Of a stretch of 64,000 nt of DNA, positions 25,812-34,597 are shown in pieces. The notes beneath the pieces are model-generated. The model made no database searches. It had not been told where the DNA came from and saw only the letters and a program-made list of their open reading frames with translations. The stretch spans positions 62,001 to 126,000 of the forward strand of contig JAIPCX010000003.1 of NCBI GenBank assembly GCA_021737945.1, given 5' to 3'. Position numbers and translations under genes: made by a program. Source of the DNA: Polynucleobacter sp. (GTDB taxonomy: Bacteria; Pseudomonadota; Gammaproteobacteria; Burkholderiales; Burkholderiaceae_D). Within the stretch, counting starts at the first letter, position 1; each line of letters begins with the position of its first letter.

Positions 25812-27155
25812 ATGAATCTTCACGCTAAGCTGATGCAGCGTGCAGCAGAAGGGAAACCTGTGCGTGTCGGCATGATTGGTGCCGGCAAGTTTGGGTCTAT
25901 GTATTTGTCGCAAGTCCCGCGCACACCCGGTCTGCATATGGTCGGTATCGCTGATCTATCACCTGATCGAGCGAAAGCCGCGTTACGTAATGTGGGCTGG
26001 AAGGATGAAGCGTTTTCAGCGACATCACTTGAGCAAGCTGCTAAAAATGGTAATACCGCCATCATCGATGACGGTATGGCACTGATCACATCACCACACA
26101 TCGACATCATCATTGATTCAACCGGTAATCCTGCGATTGGTATTGCCCATGTGTTGGCTTGCTGCGAACATGGCAAACACATTGTGATGGTGAATGTGGA
26201 AGCCGATGCACTCGCCGGTCCGCTTTTAAAGCGTCGTGCCGATGAAGCAGGCATTATTTATTCCTTGGCCTACGGCGATCAGCCTGCATTAATTTGTGAA
26301 ATGGTGGATTGGGCACGTGCGGCCGGTTTTTCAGTCGTGGCCGCAGGTAAGGGCACGAAATATCTACCTACCTATCATTCATCAACACCCGACACCGTAT
26401 GGCAGCACTATGGGCTAACGCCGGACGATGCGGCGCGCGGCGGTATGAATGCGCAGATGTTTAATAGCTTTTTAGATGGCACCAAGAGTGCGATTGAAAT
26501 GGCTTCAGTAGCGAATGCCACCGGATTATCTGCTCCGCATGGCCTTCGATTTCCACCGGTGGGTGTCGATGATTTAGCGCGCGTACTGCGTCCTGTTTCT
26601 GATGGCGGCATTCTCGATGTGCGCGGTCAGGTCGAAGTTATTTCTAGTGTTGAACGCGATACGCGACCCGTATTTCGCGATTTGCGTTGGGGTGTATACG
26701 TCACCTTTGCAGCTGATAGCGAGTACGTGGCACGCTGCTTCAAAGAATACGGATTGATTACGGACCCTAGTGGTCAATACTCGTCGATGTACAAGCCGTT
26801 TCATTTGATTGGACTTGAATTAGGTATTACCGTCGCATCGATCGGTGTGCGTGAAGAATCGACTGGTGCACCGATTTGCTGGAATGGCGACGTTGTCGCT
26901 ACAGCTAAACGTGATCTCGCTGCCGGTGAAGTGTTGGATGGCGAAGGTGGCTTTACTGTCTACGGCAAACTCTTACCCGCTAGTGAATCGATTGCTTTAG
27001 GTGGCTTGCCTTTAGGCCTGGCACATGGCGTTAAATTAGTGCGGCCTGTAAAAGCTGGAGCAGCGGTGGGTTGGGATGATGTTGCGTTTGATGCTCAATC
27101 GACGGCGGTGAAATTCCGTCGTGAGATGGAGACTCAGTTCGGCAGCAAAAAATAA
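25812..27155 (+). CDS. NAD(P)-dependent oxidoreductase with C-terminal SAF domain (COG4091)
   Basis: The 447-residue protein has an N-terminal Rossmann fold (VGMIGAGKFGSMYLSQV, about residues 18-34) like homoserine dehydrogenase, a middle substrate domain, and a C-terminal SAF-type domain (about 375-440; DVVATAKRDLAAGEVLDGEG). COG4091 members are annotated as predicted homoserine dehydrogenases, but characterised relatives act on branched sugar acids. It is the last gene of the CoA-ester cluster, 42 bp behind the lyase; it may act on an upstream precursor of the same acid. A strong terminator follows. Confidence 0.75.
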   Translation: MNLHAKLMQRAAEGKPVRVGMIGAGKFGSMYLSQVPRTPGLHMVGIADLSPDRAKAALRNVGWKDEAFSATSLEQAAKNGNTAIIDDGMALITSPHIDIIIDSTGNPAIGIAHVLACCEHGKHIVMVNVEADALAGPLLKRRADEAGIIYSLAYGDQPALICEMVDWARAAGFSVVAAGKGTKYLPTYHSSTPDTVWQHYGLTPDDAARGGMNAQMFNSFLDGTKSAIEMASVANATGLSAPHGLRFPPVGVDDLARVLRPVSDGGILDVRGQVEVISSVERDTRPVFRDLRWGVYVTFAADSEYVARCFKEYGLITDPSGQYSSMYKPFHLIGLELGITVASIGVREESTGAPICWNGDVVATAKRDLAAGEVLDGEGGFTVYGKLLPASESIALGGLPLGLAHGVKLVRPVKAGAAVGWDDVAFDAQSTAVKFRREMETQFGSKK

Positions 27156-27197
27156 CGCGCTGTGAATTGAAGTGCAGTGAAGTGAAACCCACAAAAA

Positions 27198-27227
27198 CTA
27201 ACGGCCCGCTAGGGCCGTTAGTTTTTT
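27198..27227. terminator. Bidirectional intrinsic terminator
   Basis: CTAACGGCCC and GGGCCGTTAG form a perfect 10-bp GC-rich stem around GCTA, followed by TTTTTT on the plus strand and preceded by an A-run that gives a T-run on the minus strand. It separates the convergent oxidoreductase and E1 genes. Confidence 0.92.
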
Positions 27228-27241
27228 ACGCAGATGATGTC

Positions 27242-29929
27242 TTAAAGCGATGAAGCAATTGCTTTATCTAAGTTGAGTTCGAGCTTGGCTGCCATAGCCC
27301 GCATCTCGTCGGGTGATTTTTTATCACCATAAATCTCAACCAACGCGGTGTAAGCGATCCACTTCGCATCGACTTCAAAAAAATCTCTCAAACTGGCACG
27401 GGTATCGCTGCGACCAAAACCATCGGTTCCTAGCGTGACGTAAGGCGCAGGTATGTAAGCGCGAATGCTTTCGGGTACAGCCCGCACATAGTCTGATACA
27501 GCAATCACTGGCGCCTGACTGCCCGACAACTGCTGCGAGACCCACGCTGGTTCAGCAGAGTGCTGCAGTCGGCGCGAGCGTTCGCTGGCGATGCCGTCAC
27601 GTGCGAGCTCTGAAAAGCTAGTCACACTCCATACATCAGCGTGAATAGAGAACATTTCTTTCAATAGTTTGGCAGCGGCCATCGCTTCTTTAAGTAATGG
27701 GCCTGCGCCTAATAATCTGACCTGTGCTTGCTCTGCTTTAGCTACACAGTGCATGCCGCGCACGATACCTTCGCGGGCTGATGATGGCATGCTGGGCTGA
27801 GCTTCATTTTCATTGGTGACCGTCACGTAGTAAAACACGTCTTCATTAGTAGACAACATGCGCCGCATACCGTCGTCGACAATCACTGCCAACTCATACG
27901 CAAATGCCGGATCATAGGAAATACAGTTAGGTATCGTGGCCGAGACTAAATGACTACTGCCATCTTGATGCTGCAATCCTTCACCGCCCAGCGTGGTGCG
28001 GCCGGATGTGGCACCAATCAAAAAGCCACGCGCGCGTTGATCCGCTGCTGCCCAGATTAAATCGCCAATCCGTTGAAAGCCAAACATCGAGTAATAAATA
28101 TAAAACGGCAGCATAGGTAAACCATGCACTGCGTAACTCGTAGCCGCAGCCGTCCATGATGAGATCGCGCCTGCTTCGGTAATACCTTCTTCTAAAATCT
28201 GACCATCAGTCGCTTCACGATAGTAAAGAATAGAACCAATATCTTCAGGTTGATACAGCTGACCTTGCGCTGAATAGATACCCACTTGGCGAAATAAATT
28301 TGCCATACCGAAGGTACGTGCTTCATCGGCGACGATGGGCACAACATGTTTACCGAGTTCGGCATCTTTTAGCAAATTACCCATGATGCGAACTAAGGCC
28401 ATCGTCGTAGACATTTCCTTACCATCGGCATCTAAGGCAAATTTGGCATGGCTAGCAATGTCGGGAAGTGTGATTTGATTCGGGCTGGTGATGCGTTGTG
28501 GAAGATAGCCGCCGAGTTGTTGGCGGCGTTCTTTCAAATGACGCATTTCTTCACTATCCGGTGAAGGTTTGCAAAATTCTAGTTTTTCAATTTGCGTGTC
28601 ACTCAGCGGGAGTTTGAATCGATCACGAAACTCCAACAGATCGTGCAGTTCAAGTTTTTTCTGTTGGTGCGTCGTCATTTTTCCCTGGCCAGCAGCCCCC
28701 ATGCCAAAGCCTTTTTTGGTTTGAGCCAAAATCACCGTTGGCCTACCATCGTGATTAGCCGCTGCGTGATATGCCGCATAAATCTTGCGCATATCGTGAC
28801 CGCCGCGTTTTAATCGATCAATTTCTTCGTCAGTGAGCGTATCGCCGATAGCTTTGAGTACGGGATTTTGACCAAAAAAATGTTCACGATTGAATGCGCC
28901 ATCATTCGCTGCAAAGGTTTGCAGTTGACCATCAACAGTGCGATTTAAGGCATCGACCAAATCACCCGTGTGATCGCGTGCAAACAGCGGATCCCAATCC
29001 GACCCCCACAGTAATTTGATGACATTCCAACCCGCGCCACCAAACAAAGTTTCCAGTTCATCGACGATATGTCCATTACCGCGCACCGGACCATCGAGTC
29101 GTTGCAAGTTGCAGTTAATAACGAAGACTAAGTTGTCTAGTTTTTCGCGCGAGGCTAATGACAACGCTGCCAGTGATTCAGGCTCATCCATCTCGCCATC
29201 GCCAAACACGCCCCAAACCTTGCGCGGTTGAGCCGCCATTAATCCGCGATGCTCGAGATAACGCATGAAGCGTGCTTGGTAGATTGCGCTGATAGGGCCC
29301 AGACCCATAGAGCCGGTTGGGAATTGCCAAAAGTCAGGCATCAACCAGGGATGGGGATACGACGATAAACCTTGAATGCCACGCTCTTTGGCTTGTATCT
29401 CTTGGCGGTAGTGCGACAGATTATCTTCGCTCATACGCCCTTCAAGAAAGGCGCGCGCATAAATTCCCGGTGCGGAGTGTGGCTGAAAGTAAATTAAATC
29501 GCCTCCAAACTCTGAGGTTCGCGCACGGAAAAAATGATTAAAACCGACTTCAAATAAATCCGCGGCTGAAGCATAACTGGCAATGTGCCCACCTAATTCA
29601 CCATAAGCGCGGTTGGCGCGCACCACCATCGCCAGTGCGTTCCAACGCAAGATGCTGGCTATACGTTCTTCGAGATCAACTGCATCTGAGCCACCCGGAT
29701 AGGCCGGCTCATCAGTCGCACGTATGGTGTTGATATAGGGAGTGATGCGCGCGTCACGCCAATTGAGTCCTGCATCGCGCGCGGCTGCAGAGAGCTTGGA
29801 AAGTAGAAAACGCGCTCGCTCTGGGCCGGCGCTGGCCAGCACCGATTCCAGGGCGGCAATCCATTCAGCGGTTTCTTGTTCGTCTGTGTCGTTGTGGCGG
29901 ACCAGATGGTCGGGAGTGCTCATATCCAT
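27242..29929 (-). CDS. aceE: Homodimeric 2-oxoacid (pyruvate) dehydrogenase E1 component, AceE/MdeB type
   Basis: The 895-residue protein is a full-length single-chain E1 of the AceE type, which decarboxylates pyruvate or a similar 2-oxoacid with thiamine diphosphate and passes the acyl group to the lipoyl E2. The thiamine-binding motif is seen as GDGEMDEPES...INCNLQRLDG (about residues 245-290). The ATG at 29929 is preferred to a TTG at 29938. No aceF or lpd follows; the gene stands alone facing an Lrp/AsnC regulator. That arrangement resembles Pseudomonas mdeR/mdeB, where MdeB is the E1 for 2-oxobutyrate from methionine. Hence a 2-oxobutyrate role is possible. Confidence 0.9.
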   Translation of the reverse strand: MDMSTPDHLVRHNDTDEQETAEWIAALESVLASAGPERARFLLSKLSAAARDAGLNWRDARITPYINTIRATDEPAYPGGSDAVDLEERIASILRWNALAMVVRANRAYGELGGHIASYASAADLFEVGFNHFFRARTSEFGGDLIYFQPHSAPGIYARAFLEGRMSEDNLSHYRQEIQAKERGIQGLSSYPHPWLMPDFWQFPTGSMGLGPISAIYQARFMRYLEHRGLMAAQPRKVWGVFGDGEMDEPESLAALSLASREKLDNLVFVINCNLQRLDGPVRGNGHIVDELETLFGGAGWNVIKLLWGSDWDPLFARDHTGDLVDALNRTVDGQLQTFAANDGAFNREHFFGQNPVLKAIGDTLTDEEIDRLKRGGHDMRKIYAAYHAAANHDGRPTVILAQTKKGFGMGAAGQGKMTTHQQKKLELHDLLEFRDRFKLPLSDTQIEKLEFCKPSPDSEEMRHLKERRQQLGGYLPQRITSPNQITLPDIASHAKFALDADGKEMSTTMALVRIMGNLLKDAELGKHVVPIVADEARTFGMANLFRQVGIYSAQGQLYQPEDIGSILYYREATDGQILEEGITEAGAISSWTAAATSYAVHGLPMLPFYIYYSMFGFQRIGDLIWAAADQRARGFLIGATSGRTTLGGEGLQHQDGSSHLVSATIPNCISYDPAFAYELAVIVDDGMRRMLSTNEDVFYYVTVTNENEAQPSMPSSAREGIVRGMHCVAKAEQAQVRLLGAGPLLKEAMAAAKLLKEMFSIHADVWSVTSFSELARDGIASERSRRLQHSAEPAWVSQQLSGSQAPVIAVSDYVRAVPESIRAYIPAPYVTLGTDGFGRSDTRASLRDFFEVDAKWIAYTALVEIYGDKKSPDEMRAMAAKLELNLDKAIASSL

Positions 29930-29976
29930 AGCAGTCAAAAGGGAGGGGTGTTTGATGCCATAAAGATAGTCTATTT

Positions 29977-29999
29977 TTTTCAGCAGGTGCTGCTGAAAA
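29977..29999. promoter_or_regulatory. Palindromic operator between the E1 gene and the Lrp-type gene
   Basis: TTTTCAGCA and TGCTGAAAA form a perfect inverted repeat with a five-base centre in the 134-bp divergent spacer. It lies 47 bp before the E1 start and 64 bp before the regulator start and is not followed by a T-tract in either direction. A second, small dyad GCAT-AAA-ATGC lies at about 30024-30034. Lrp/AsnC dimers bind such palindromes, so this is the likely site of self-regulation and E1 control. Confidence 0.6.
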
Positions 30000-30063
30000 G
30001 TTCGACATATTCGATATATACGGCATAAAATGCTGAATTAAGATAATTATTAGGGTTTTAACG

Positions 30064-30540
30064 ATGGAAAATCTAGATATAACAGATTTAAAGATTTTGA
30101 AATCTCTGCAGCAAGATGCCAGCCTCACGAATGTGGAATTAGCTGCGAAAGTGAGCCTCTCGCCATCCCCGACCTTGGCGCGAGTGAAAAAGCTCGAAGC
30201 TGACGGAGTTATTTCAGATTACGTTGCATTGGTGAATCCACATGCTTTAGGTTTAAAGGTAAATGTGTTCGTACGTGTCTCGCTAGAAAAGCAAGAAGCG
30301 GCCGCGTTAGAGCGTTTTGAAAAAGCGGTGAGTCATTTCGATGAAGTGATGGAGGTCTATTTGATGACGGGCGACGAAGATTATTTGTTGCGCATCGTCG
30401 TTCCTGATTTACAAGCCTTAGAACGCTTTATTCTTCACAATCTCACGCGTATACCCGGCATCAAAAATATTAAATCTAGCTTTGCTCTCAAGCAGGTGAA
30501 GTACAAAACGGCTTTGCCTATCAGTGACTCGTTGAGTTGA
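30064..30540 (+). CDS. Lrp/AsnC-family transcriptional regulator
   Basis: The 158-residue protein has the complete two-domain Lrp/AsnC layout: an N-terminal helix-turn-helix ([20 protein letters not shown], then [23 protein letters not shown]) and a C-terminal RAM domain (about 75-150) that binds amino acids and oligomerises. It is divergent from the single-chain E1 gene across a palindrome. In the MdeR-like arrangement the regulator senses a methionine-related signal, but the ligand cannot be read from the sequence. Confidence 0.9.
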   Translation: MENLDITDLKILKSLQQDASLTNVELAAKVSLSPSPTLARVKKLEADGVISDYVALVNPHALGLKVNVFVRVSLEKQEAAALERFEKAVSHFDEVMEVYLMTGDEDYLLRIVVPDLQALERFILHNLTRIPGIKNIKSSFALKQVKYKTALPISDSLS

Positions 30541-30654
30541 CGCAGTAGGTCAGAGTAAATCTTTGCCTTGCGCTACGAAAGTTGTGGAGCCTCAATGACA
30601 CGAAAGTGCACAAAGCGAGAATCGCTTTGCCTTTAAAACTCATTCGAGGACGCC

Positions 30655-30954
30655 ATGGAACATCAAACTATTCAACCCCAACATCACTACGATCCTGATC
30701 GTTTGTTGGCATCATTAATTAGCAGGTTGAGCCTCAAAAATGATGCGGCACTATCGCGCGCACTTGAAGTGTCTCCACCTGTCATTAGCAAAATTCGTCA
30801 CCGACGCTTACCCGTCACCGCATCCTTATTAATTCGTATGCATGAGGTGAGTGCTTTAACCATTGCTGAGCTACGTCATTTGATGGGTGATCAACGCGGA
30901 AAGTTCAGAATCAGCGATAAGCATTTCAAGCCTAAGCTCAGCGCGACGCATTGA
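30655..30954 (+). CDS. Small helix-turn-helix protein
   Basis: The 99-residue protein contains a Cro/XRE-like helix-turn-helix (NDAALSRALEVSPPVISKIR at about 30-49) and a basic C-terminal tail (about 75-99). GAGGACGCC precedes the ATG. Short HTH proteins of this kind occur in Burkholderiales, usually unlinked to phage genes. The last 17 bases overlap the 3' end of mobA on the other strand, so one of the transcripts may interfere with the other. Target genes are unknown. Confidence 0.65.
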   Translation: MEHQTIQPQHHYDPDRLLASLISRLSLKNDAALSRALEVSPPVISKIRHRRLPVTASLLIRMHEVSALTIAELRHLMGDQRGKFRISDKHFKPKLSATH

Positions 30955-31540
30955 TAGATTTCAGATCGTCTGGTGTGTTGATATTTAAAAATGCTGAGTG
31001 ATCATCAAAGACTACTTGCACATGAGATTGACTCGACACCCAAGAAAGTACTTTGCGGCCACCTTCGCTAAGGTACTCAGCTAGCCCGACCATGACATCG
31101 CGCTTTAGCAGACAGAATACTGGGTGATGTTCTGTCTGGTTCTGATTGATGGTGATGGCATAGGCGATGTCAGCACCTGATGAAGCCAACGCATTGCCAA
31201 GTCGGCTGGCTAAATCGGTGGGGAGAAAAGGGCAATCACAAGGCACGCTGATTAAATAGGGTGTGGTGCAGTGATTTAATCCGGCATGCAGACCCGCGAG
31301 AGGACCGACGAAATTACTGATGACATCGGCGATGATGGGCAGGCCGAATGTTTCATAAGCCGAGAGATTTTGATTCGCGTTGATGACTAAGGGGCCCACT
31401 TGTGGTTGTAGTCGCTCGATGATGTGAGCAATCATGGGTCGTCCATCAAGGATTTGTAATCCTTTGTCACGACCGCCCATCCGAGTGCTGCGACCACCGG
31501 CTAAGATAAACCCGCTGATATCGTTGGTAGAGATGGTCAT
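30938..31540 (-). CDS. mobA: Molybdenum cofactor guanylyltransferase MobA
   Basis: The 200-residue protein transfers GMP from GTP to molybdopterin to give the guanine dinucleotide form of the cofactor. The nucleotide-binding motif FILAGGRSTRMGGRDKGLQ at residues 11-29 is diagnostic, and VPCDCPFLPTDLASRL carries the Mg2+-binding Asp. It is 22 bp downstream of the ModE-like regulator gene on the same strand, which fits a molybdenum-related operon. Confidence 0.92.
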   Translation of the reverse strand: MTISTNDISGFILAGGRSTRMGGRDKGLQILDGRPMIAHIIERLQPQVGPLVINANQNLSAYETFGLPIIADVISNFVGPLAGLHAGLNHCTTPYLISVPCDCPFLPTDLASRLGNALASSGADIAYAITINQNQTEHHPVFCLLKRDVMVGLAEYLSEGGRKVLSWVSSQSHVQVVFDDHSAFLNINTPDDLKSINASR

Positions 31541-31562
31541 TCAATCCGTGGTTGAAGTTTGT

Positions 31563-32636
31563 TTACGACTGAGCGAAGGCGTCACTTAATGTGAGAATTT
31601 CTCCGGTACGAGCAGCGTCATAGCCTGGTAGCAGATTCACGACGTCACGAAAACTAGATGAACGCAACACCGAGACTAATTGATTCATGTGCGGCTGATT
31701 TAATACCTCAGCATTCACTGCAAAGAAATACCGTTCGCTTACCAGCGGTATGAAATCGAGCTTAAATCGTTCAGCCGCCGTTTGTACTCCGAAGCCCACA
31801 TCGGCCATGCCGCTGGCAATAAAGGCAGCGACAGCGGAGTGAGTGAATTCGGTATTTTCGAAACCGTTAATTTGCGCTGGCGAGATGTCTTTGCGATTCA
31901 TCATCAATTCAAGCAGCATGCGCGTACCGGAGCCCGCTTGTCGATTAACGAAACGAACATCGCTGCGAGCAAGGTCATCGATCGTTTGAATGTTGAGTGG
32001 ATTACCCGGGTTAACGAATAAGCCTTGCAAGCGCACTGCGAGATGAATTAATTGATGCGTTTTAGGTTCAAGCCAGCGCCGGTAACGCTCAATAGCTGGA
32101 GCTTCAAATTCTCCTAAGGGCACATGAAACCCCGCCATGTCTGATTCACCACGCGAGAGCGAGGCGACGGCATCCGTGCTGTTGCGATAACGCAGGTCTA
32201 TCGATAGCCCCGAATCACTTGCTTGCTTTAAAAAGGCTGCAACAGCAAAACCATGGCTGGCATCCAAACGAATCATCGAACCATTGCTACCAACGGTTTT
32301 TCCAAGTTCGGTTTCCAGTTCCGAGGCCAGACTATCGAGCGTAGGCGAGAGGCGTGCCGTTACACGCCGATCCGCCCAGATGAGTTTTTCTGCCAGTGGC
32401 GAGAGTTGCGTTCCCCGGCCGCGGCCGGTTTGCATCAGGCTGTGACCAAATAAGGCCTCTGCGTCACGCAGCAAGCCCCAGGCATAGCGATAGGAGAGGC
32501 TTACGGCTTGGGCAGCGCGAGCGATCGAGCCGGTCTCTTCAATGGCGCGGAGCAGTGATAAAAGGACAGCCGTATCGAGGGCTTTTTCCTGGTCCCGTTT
32601 AATTTCCCAGTGCGGGTTGATCTTGACCTTAAACAT
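31563..32636 (-). CDS. ModE-like HTH regulator with a periplasmic-binding-protein-like sensor domain
   Basis: The 357-residue protein has an N-terminal ModE-type winged helix (LLRAIEETGSIARAAQAV and SLSYRYAWGLLRDAE, residues 25-65) followed by a substrate-binding-protein-like domain (about 120-340) with RQAGSGTRMLLELM. Proteins of this design regulate molybdoenzymes such as formate dehydrogenase in betaproteobacteria, and the sensor domain is thought to bind molybdate or a related anion. The ATG at 32636 (MFKVKINPHWEI) is chosen; the frame is open upstream but unconvincing. It is divergent from an oxalate/formate-type transporter and upstream of mobA. Confidence 0.8.
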   Translation of the reverse strand: MFKVKINPHWEIKRDQEKALDTAVLLSLLRAIEETGSIARAAQAVSLSYRYAWGLLRDAEALFGHSLMQTGRGRGTQLSPLAEKLIWADRRVTARLSPTLDSLASELETELGKTVGSNGSMIRLDASHGFAVAAFLKQASDSGLSIDLRYRNSTDAVASLSRGESDMAGFHVPLGEFEAPAIERYRRWLEPKTHQLIHLAVRLQGLFVNPGNPLNIQTIDDLARSDVRFVNRQAGSGTRMLLELMMNRKDISPAQINGFENTEFTHSAVAAFIASGMADVGFGVQTAAERFKLDFIPLVSERYFFAVNAEVLNQPHMNQLVSVLRSSSFRDVVNLLPGYDAARTGEILTLSDAFAQS

Positions 32637-32795
32637 TATGATAAGTTTTGCATATTGCAGATTAGGCAGCGCGATGCTAGCTTCCGCGCTGGACAAGCGC
32701 AACAATGTAGCAGACAGACTTGCGTAGGTGCAGACTAGAACTGCAAAAAAAATCATATAAAGGCCGCCGTTTAAGGGTCAACCTCAGGAGGAGAT

Positions 32796-34466
32796 ATGGG
32801 TATTTCAGATTTACTGGCGAAAGAAAATACGATCGCTGGCTCCGGCTTTAACCGTTGGTTGGTTCCGCCCGCCGCCTTAGCGATTCATCTTTGTATTGGC
32901 ATGGCCTATGGCTTTTCAGTGTTCTGGAAGCCCTTGGGCAACGCCTTAATTGGCCCGGATGGCACGCCGCTGGCGGCCTGTGCAGCCGGTGCGACTACTT
33001 TTGGCGACAAGCTGGCCGGCACTGGCCGTGCCTTATTTGCCACCGACTGTAACTGGACTCAGTTTGATCTGGGCTGGATGTACACACTCTTTTTCGTCTT
33101 GCTGGGTTGTTCAGCGGCGATCTGGGGTGGTTGGCTAGAGCGCTCTGGCCCACGTAAAGCCGGTGTTGTATCAGCCGTTTGCTGGTGCGGCGGCTTGTTG
33201 ATTTCTGCCTTAGGTGTTCATCAACATCAACTCTGGATGATGTGGTTAGGCTCGGGCGTGATTGGTGGTATTGGCTTAGGCTTGGGCTACATCTCACCCG
33301 TTTCTACGCTGATTAAATGGTTCCCTGATCGACGCGGTATGGCGACCGGTATGGCTATCATGGGCTTCGGTGGTGGCGCGATGATAGGTTCACCGCTGGC
33401 GACTTTATTGATGGGCAAATTCGCTACCCCGGGTGACCCTGGTGTTTGGCAAACTTTTGTCACCTTGGCGATTGTATATTCCGTATTCATGTTCGCAGGT
33501 GCATTTGGCTACCGCGTTCCAGCCACCGGATGGAAACCTGAAGGCTGGGTCCCCCCAGCTTCGAGCACCAATGTCATGATTGCAGCGCATCATGTGCATC
33601 TGAAAAACGCACACAAAACGCCGCAGTTCTGGTTGCTATGGGTGATTCTCTGTATGAACGTATCGGCGGGTATCGGTATCATCGGCGCTGCATCACCGAT
33701 GTTGCAAGAGACCTTTGCCGGCGCATTGATTAGTCAACCGGATATTGGTTTTGCGGATCTAAAATTAAACAAAGAATTACTGGCAGGCGCTGTTGCGATT
33801 GGTGCCGGCTTTGTTGGCTTGATTTCTTTGTTCAATATTGGTGGACGATTTGTTTGGGCGTCATCGTCCGATAAATTAGGCCGTAAACCGACTTACGTTA
33901 TTTTCTTTATTCTCGGCATAGCCATGTATGTGTTGGCCGCGACCGCCGCAGAATGGAAATCACTGCCTATCTTTGTTTTTTGCTTTTGTATTATTGCATC
34001 CATGTATGGCGGTGGCTTTGCGACTATTCCGGCCTATCTGGCCGACATGTTTGGTACCCAGTTCGTCGGTGCGATTCATGGTCGTCTGCTCACCGCTTGG
34101 TCAACCGCAGGAATTTTAGGGCCAGTTGTAGTCAACTACATGCATGACGTTCGTCTCGAGCAAAAAATTCCGTTTGATCAGGTTTATGGCCCCATTTTTT
34201 ATGTGCTGGCAGCGATGCTAGTCGTGGGTCTGATCGCGAACTTGTTGGTACGTCCTGTTGCCGATAAATATTTCATGACCGATGCGGAACTCGCGCATGA
34301 AAAACAATTAGCACACGAGCGTTCATTGGCTTCGGCTACAACCGGTAGTGGTGATGACAGCCGCAGCAATGCAGCGATAGCACCGATAGCGTGGTTAGCG
34401 GTGGGTCTGCCCTTAGCGTATGGCATTTGGGTGACGCTGCAAAAATCCGCCGTACTTTTTAAATAG
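32796..34466 (+). CDS. OFA-family MFS transporter (oxalate/formate type) with a fused small-subunit-like tail
   Basis: The 556-residue protein has twelve or more hydrophobic segments and OFA-family landmarks (WTQFDLGWMYTLFFVLLG, KWFPDRRGMATGMAIMGFGG, and SDKLGRKPTYVIFF). The ATG follows CAGGAGGAGAT, a strong ribosome-binding site. A large periplasmic insertion (about residues 47-85) is common in this subgroup. The last 30 residues add a separate helix (AWLAVGLPLAYGIWVTLQKS) that in many Burkholderiales is a free-standing MFS small subunit. Neighbouring ModE-like and mobA genes suggest formate or oxalate as substrate, paired with a molybdenum formate dehydrogenase elsewhere. Confidence 0.85.
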   Translation: MGISDLLAKENTIAGSGFNRWLVPPAALAIHLCIGMAYGFSVFWKPLGNALIGPDGTPLAACAAGATTFGDKLAGTGRALFATDCNWTQFDLGWMYTLFFVLLGCSAAIWGGWLERSGPRKAGVVSAVCWCGGLLISALGVHQHQLWMMWLGSGVIGGIGLGLGYISPVSTLIKWFPDRRGMATGMAIMGFGGGAMIGSPLATLLMGKFATPGDPGVWQTFVTLAIVYSVFMFAGAFGYRVPATGWKPEGWVPPASSTNVMIAAHHVHLKNAHKTPQFWLLWVILCMNVSAGIGIIGAASPMLQETFAGALISQPDIGFADLKLNKELLAGAVAIGAGFVGLISLFNIGGRFVWASSSDKLGRKPTYVIFFILGIAMYVLAATAAEWKSLPIFVFCFCIIASMYGGGFATIPAYLADMFGTQFVGAIHGRLLTAWSTAGILGPVVVNYMHDVRLEQKIPFDQVYGPIFYVLAAMLVVGLIANLLVRPVADKYFMTDAELAHEKQLAHERSLASATTGSGDDSRSNAAIAPIAWLAVGLPLAYGIWVTLQKSAVLFK

Positions 34467-34485
34467 ACGATACCTTGTCGTCGAA

Positions 34486-34524
34486 CAGAGGGCGGGCCTG
34501 AGTGCCTGCCCTCTGACGTTTTTG
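34486..34524 (+). terminator. Intrinsic terminator after the OFA transporter
   Basis: CAGAGGGCGGGC and GCCTGCCCTCTG form a 12-bp stem with one G-U pair around CTGAGT, followed by a short T-run (34519-34523). Confidence 0.85.
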
Positions 34525-34597
34525 GGGCAGTAGTTTAGACTTGGGGAGAGGCTGTTTATTGAGTCCTTCCTTAGTGCTCTATTTATCAGGAGAAGTA

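Noticed and set aside
29977..29999. The palindrome as a transcription terminator
   Set aside because: It lies between divergent starts and has A residues after the stem in both reading directions, so it is treated as an operator.
30938..31540. MobA as a plasmid mobilisation relaxase
   Set aside because: The protein has the GTP/molybdopterin motif of the guanylyltransferase, and no relaxase or transfer genes are present.
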